From positions 434,001 through 498,000 of the forward strand of contig NZ_RKQL01000001.1 of the NCBI RefSeq assembly GCF_003843835.1: a stretch of DNA of 64,000 nt, in the 5' to 3' direction. The number at the start of each line of letters is the position of its first letter. Position 1 is the first letter of the stretch. This DNA comes from Tibeticola sediminis (GTDB taxonomy: Bacteria > Pseudomonadota > Gammaproteobacteria > Burkholderiales > Burkholderiaceae_C). This document shows, in pieces, positions 61,203 through 64,000 of this stretch. The notes beneath the pieces were generated by a model, which ran no database searches, had not been told where the DNA came from, and worked only from the letters and a program-made list of their open reading frames with translations. Made by a program: the position numbers and the translations under genes.

Positions 61203-62307
61203 TCAGACGCCCTGTTTGAGCGAGGCTTCGATGAAGGGGTCGAGGTCGCCGTCGAGCACTTTCTGCGTGGCCGAGGTCTCGTAGTTGGTGCGCAAGTCCT
61301 TGATGCGGCTCTGGTCGAGCACGTAGGAGCGGATCTGGTGGCCCCAGCCCACGTCGGTCTTGGTGTCTTCGAGCTTTTGCTGCGCCTCCATGCGCTTGCG
61401 CATCTCGAAGTCGTACAGGCGCGAACGCAGCCGTTTCCAGGCGGTTTCGCGGTTGCTGTGCTGGCTGCGCCCGTCCTGGCATTGCACCACGATGCCGGTG
61501 GGGATGTGCGTGAGGCGCACCGCCGAGTCGGTCTTGTTGATGTGCTGGCCGCCGGCGCCACTGGCGCGGTAAGTATCCACCCGCACATCGGCGGGGTTGA
61601 TGTCGATTTCGATGGTGTCGTCGATTTCGGGGTAGACGAACACGCTCGCAAAGCTGGTGTGCCGGCCGCCGGAGGAATCGAAGGGGCTCTTGCGCACCAG
61701 GCGGTGCACGCCGGTCTCGGTGCGCAAGAGGCCGAAGGCATAGTCGCCCTCGACCTTGATGGTGGCGCTCTTGATGCCGGCGGTGTCGCCCTCGGTGATG
61801 TCTTCGACCGTGGCCTTGAAGCCCTTGCGCTCGGCGTAGCGCAAATACTGGCGCAGCAGCATGCTGGCCCAGTCGCAGGCCTCCGTCCCGCCGGCGCCGG
61901 CCTGGATGTCGAGGAAGGCGTTGAGCGGGTCGGCCGGGTTGTTGAACATGCGGCGGAACTCCAGGTCCTTGACCTGGGCGGCGAGCTTTTCGACCTCGGC
62001 TTCGATGGTGGCGAGGCTCGCCTCGTCACCCTCTTCCTTGCTCATTTCGTAGAGCTCGGTATTGTCGGCAAGCTCACGTTCGAGATGGTCGAGCGTGACC
62101 ACCACGCCCTCGAGGGACTTCTTTTCCTTCGCCAGTTCCTGCGCGCGCTTGGGGTCGTCCCAGACGGTGGGGTCTTCGAGGTAGGCGTTGACGGTTCTCA
62201 GGCGTTCGGCTTTGACAGGGTAGTCAAAGATACCCCCGTAGCGCCTGCACGCGGGCGCTCAAGTCGGCCAGTTGCGTGCCGATCTGGTTGATGTGTTCTG
62301 CATCCAT
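61203..62307 (-). CDS. prfB: Peptide chain release factor 2 (RF2), programmed +1 frameshift
   Basis: RF2 reads UGA and UAA stops. The gene has two parts: an ATG at 62307 starts 27 codons ([20 protein letters not shown], then QALRGYL) up to an in-frame TGA at 62224-62226, and a +1 slip on CTT gives a 367-residue protein. The second frame has the recognition SPF ([15 protein letters not shown]) and the peptidyl-hydrolase GGQ ([17 protein letters not shown]). GAGGAA stands upstream of the ATG. Treating this as one frame would give a truncated 300-residue protein lacking the N-terminal domain. Confidence 0.97.
62223..62239 (-). promoter_or_regulatory. prfB programmed frameshift site
   Basis: On the minus strand the site reads GGGGG-TAT-CTT-TGA-C, as in E. 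coli prfB: a Shine-Dalgarno-like G-rich stretch, then the slippery CTT followed by TGA. The ribosome slips forward one base when RF2 is scarce, which makes RF2 synthesis autoregulated. Confidence 0.95.
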
Positions 62308-62394
62308 GCTGGGAATTCCTCGGTGTTCGATGTTCACGGGCGGCGCATCCACGCCGCTGCGGGGTGCGAGCGCACCCGCAAACCCGCGATTTTC

Positions 62395-63318
62395 TCACGC
62401 AAGGAAGGATTCGATCAGCCGTGCGAGTTCTTCGGGCTGGTCGTGGTGCAGCATGTGGCCCGCGTCGGCCACCACCGCGACCCGGCAGTCAGGCACGGCC
62501 CGCAGGCGCTCGTGGTACTCGGCCAAGCTGTAGCGCCCCTTCCACCACTGGCTGAGCGAATCCCCGTCGGCCTCGACGGCCAGCACCGGGGCGGTGATGG
62601 CGCGATAAATCGCCAGCACCTCCTCGACACGGTAGAGCATGGGATGGGTGATTTTGTGCGCGGCGTCGCCCAGGATGCGCCAGCGGCCCGCCGCGTCCGG
62701 CTCGGCCCAATGCTGCGCGAGCCAGGCGGCCTTGTCGGGCGACAGGCGCGGGTTGGTCTTCATGAGGCGGCGCGCGACGGCATCCAGGCTGTCGTAGTCC
62801 TTGAGGCGCAGTTCGCCCGCATGCAAGGCGCGCAGTTCGTCGAGCCACTGCGCATAGCGCGCGCCCGCCTGCTCGGGGCGCGTCGCGGGCAAGCCGAAAC
62901 CCTCGAGGTTGACCAGGCGGCGGATCCTTGCCGGCCGCACCCCCGCGTAAATCATCGCGACGTTGCCGCCCATGCTGTGACCGATCAGGTCCACGGGTTG
63001 CGCGCCGACAAGCGTGTCGAGCAAGGCATCCAGATCGCCCAGGTAGTCCGCAAAAACGAAGTGGTCGGTGCCCGGTGGCGGCGCGGTGTGGCCAAAGCCC
63101 CGCCAGTCGGGCGCGAGGATGCGTCGCCCACGCATGAAACCGCTCGAGAAGGCGTCGACCATGAACTGCCACGAGGCCGCCACGTCCATCCAGCCGTGCA
63201 CCAGCACCAGAGGCGGCAAGGCCGGGTCGGCCTCGCCATCCGACCAGGAACGGACGTGGTATCGAAGCCCGCGGATCGGGACAAACGCGCTGTGACTGGC
63301 TCGCTGGATTCGGTACAT
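62395..63318 (-). CDS. Alpha/beta-fold hydrolase
   Basis: This 307-residue alpha/beta hydrolase has the oxyanion HGWMD region (LVLVHGWMDVAASWQFMVD), the nucleophile elbow GHSMGG, and a C-terminal catalytic His in DAGHMLHHDQPEEL; an Asp in VEADGDSLSQW could complete the triad. The substrate is unknown. It is divergent from the acyl-CoA synthetase gene, 26 bp apart, so the two probably share a promoter region. Confidence 0.88.
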   Translation of the reverse strand: MYRIQRASHSAFVPIRGLRYHVRSWSDGEADPALPPLVLVHGWMDVAASWQFMVDAFSSGFMRGRRILAPDWRGFGHTAPPPGTDHFVFADYLGDLDALLDTLVGAQPVDLIGHSMGGNVAMIYAGVRPARIRRLVNLEGFGLPATRPEQAGARYAQWLDELRALHAGELRLKDYDSLDAVARRLMKTNPRLSPDKAAWLAQHWAEPDAAGRWRILGDAAHKITHPMLYRVEEVLAIYRAITAPVLAVEADGDSLSQWWKGRYSLAEYHERLRAVPDCRVAVVADAGHMLHHDQPEELARLIESFLA

Positions 63319-63344
63319 TGCGCCGATTATTGAGGAGACGACCC

Positions 63345-64000
63345 ATGCCGACCCGTCAAGCCCGGGACAGCCGACGACCGCTGGCACACCCCGCCGACGC
63401 CTACGAAACCGTCCATCAGCACTTGCGCTGGCTCGTGCCCGAGCGCTTCAACATCGCACAAGTCTGCTGCCGGCGCTGGGCCGAGCGTGCGGACACTTCC
63501 AATTCAATAGCAATCATCGACCATTCCACGCTGGGACACGGCCAAAAATACACATATTCGGCGCTGCAGGCGGCGGCCGACCGCGTCTCGCATGCGCTGG
63601 TGCGCGCGGGCGTGCGCCGCGGCGACCGGGTGGCGATCGTGATGCCGCAGCGCTTCGAGACGGCCGTGGCCTATCTGTCGGTGCTGCAGCTCGGTGCGGT
63701 GGCGGTGCCGCTGTCGATGCTCTTTGGCCCGGAGGCGCTGCAGTTCCGGCTGCAGCACAGCGACGCGGTACTCGCCCTGTGCGACGCGGCAGCCCTGGGC
63801 GCGCTGCAGGCCGCGCGCGAGCAAACCCCGAACCTGCGCCGCGTCGTGGCAGTCGGGGCCGAGCCGGGCACACCGGGCGTGGACGCGCGGCTCGAAGACT
63901 GGCTCGCCCGACCCGCTGCGCCCTTCCCGCTGGCCGACACTGCGGCCGACGACCCCGCCGTGCTGATCTACACCAGCGGCACCACCGGCGACCCCAAGGG
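63345..64000 (+). CDS. Acyl-CoA synthetase (AMP-binding), 5' part
   Basis: The first 218 residues of an ANL-superfamily acyl-CoA ligase, cut by the window edge. It shows the N-terminal ERFNIAQVCCRRWAERAD, YTYSALQAAADRVSHALVRA, GDRVAIVMPQRFETAVAYLS and the ATP-binding LIYTSGTTGDPKG at the edge. GAGGAG precedes the ATG by 8 bp. Residues 55-64 are encoded by a 29-bp dispersed repeat. Chain-length preference cannot be judged from this part. Confidence 0.92.
   Translation, partial: MPTRQARDSRRPLAHPADAYETVHQHLRWLVPERFNIAQVCCRRWAERADTSNSIAIIDHSTLGHGQKYTYSALQAAADRVSHALVRAGVRRGDRVAIVMPQRFETAVAYLSVLQLGAVAVPLSMLFGPEALQFRLQHSDAVLALCDAAALGALQAAREQTPNLRRVVAVGAEPGTPGVDARLEDWLARPAAPFPLADTAADDPAVLIYTSGTTGDPK
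63507..63535. repeat. 29-bp dispersed repeat, copy 2 (inside a coding region)
   Basis: Starts ATAGCAATCATCGACC and ends CGCTGGG, 26/29 identical to copy 1 at 56772-56800. It is read in frame inside the acyl-CoA synthetase, codons 55-64 (IAIIDHSTLG). Confidence 0.85.

Noticed and set aside
58941..62291. A 1116-codon plus-strand open frame spanning pepN and prfB
   Set aside because: It is antisense to two well-supported genes and has His/Val/Glu-rich low-complexity content with no recognisable domain.

Overview
Organism: the window is GC-rich (roughly two thirds G+C by eye), with tightly packed genes and many 4-bp ATGA overlaps. Gene content and order point to a betaproteobacterium of the order Burkholderiales, probably Comamonadaceae-like: pcm, rhodanese, tolC and waaA in a row, a short Bv3F/HvrA-type H-NS protein, ppsA divergent from ppsR, a hemP-ended iron operon, and a Ni-type glyoxalase next to pdxH. 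This placement is inferred from family knowledge; there is no rRNA in the window. Layout: 1-455 holds the 3' end of a GalE-type epimerase. 443-13217 (minus strand) is a complete pelABCDEFG operon for the cationic GalNAc-rich exopolysaccharide Pel. 13317-16001 carries thpR, gloA, pdxH and an AEC-family transporter. 16021-19736 is a small accessory island: an 8-bp tandem repeat, a 16-bp perfect inverted repeat, a ccdAB-like toxin-antitoxin pair and a single-chain MmeI-like restriction-modification enzyme. 19816-23966 has a His-rich MacB/FtsX-type ABC system with a DUF3299 protein, an EamA exporter and msrA. 24052-27765 has an orphan GspE/PilB ATPase and glutaryl-CoA dehydrogenase. 27878-35520 holds a TetR-controlled RND pump, then pcm, a rhodanese and tolC. 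35563-42556 has waaA, an AlgC-like phosphohexomutase, ogt, a second EamA protein, an H-NS-like protein, a CorC/HlyC protein and apaH. 42540-49753 has rhlE, dcd, a sodium:solute symporter with its DUF4212 partner and ppsA. 49965-57265 has ppsR, a Fur-box operon (TonB receptor, PiuC, alpha-hydroxy-acid oxidase, HemP), a GlcG-like protein, a BI-1 protein and an FKBP. 57297-64000 has a strong terminator, tRNA-Thr(CGT), fbp, pepN, prfB with its programmed frameshift, an alpha/beta hydrolase and the start of an acyl-CoA synthetase. How the genes work together: Pel synthesis (PelF, PelG, PelD, PelE in the inner membrane; PelA periplasmic; PelB, PelC for export) can draw on the neighbouring epimerase and on the AlgC-like mutase for nucleotide-sugar supply. 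ppsA, ppsR and fbp form a gluconeogenic set. The RND pump has no outer-membrane gene of its own, so the TolC encoded 1.1 kb downstream is its obvious partner. The Fur-type operon couples siderophore and heme uptake. The most notable unexplained signals are a dispersed 3'-end element (five copies, core TTCAGCGTTGCC), a second 29-bp repeat with one copy inside a coding sequence, four MshEN-like repeats with an exact 30-residue period in the orphan ATPase, an EF-hand loop inside a symporter, and the repeat structures at the left edge of the defence island. No stretch longer than 300 bp lacks a gene.
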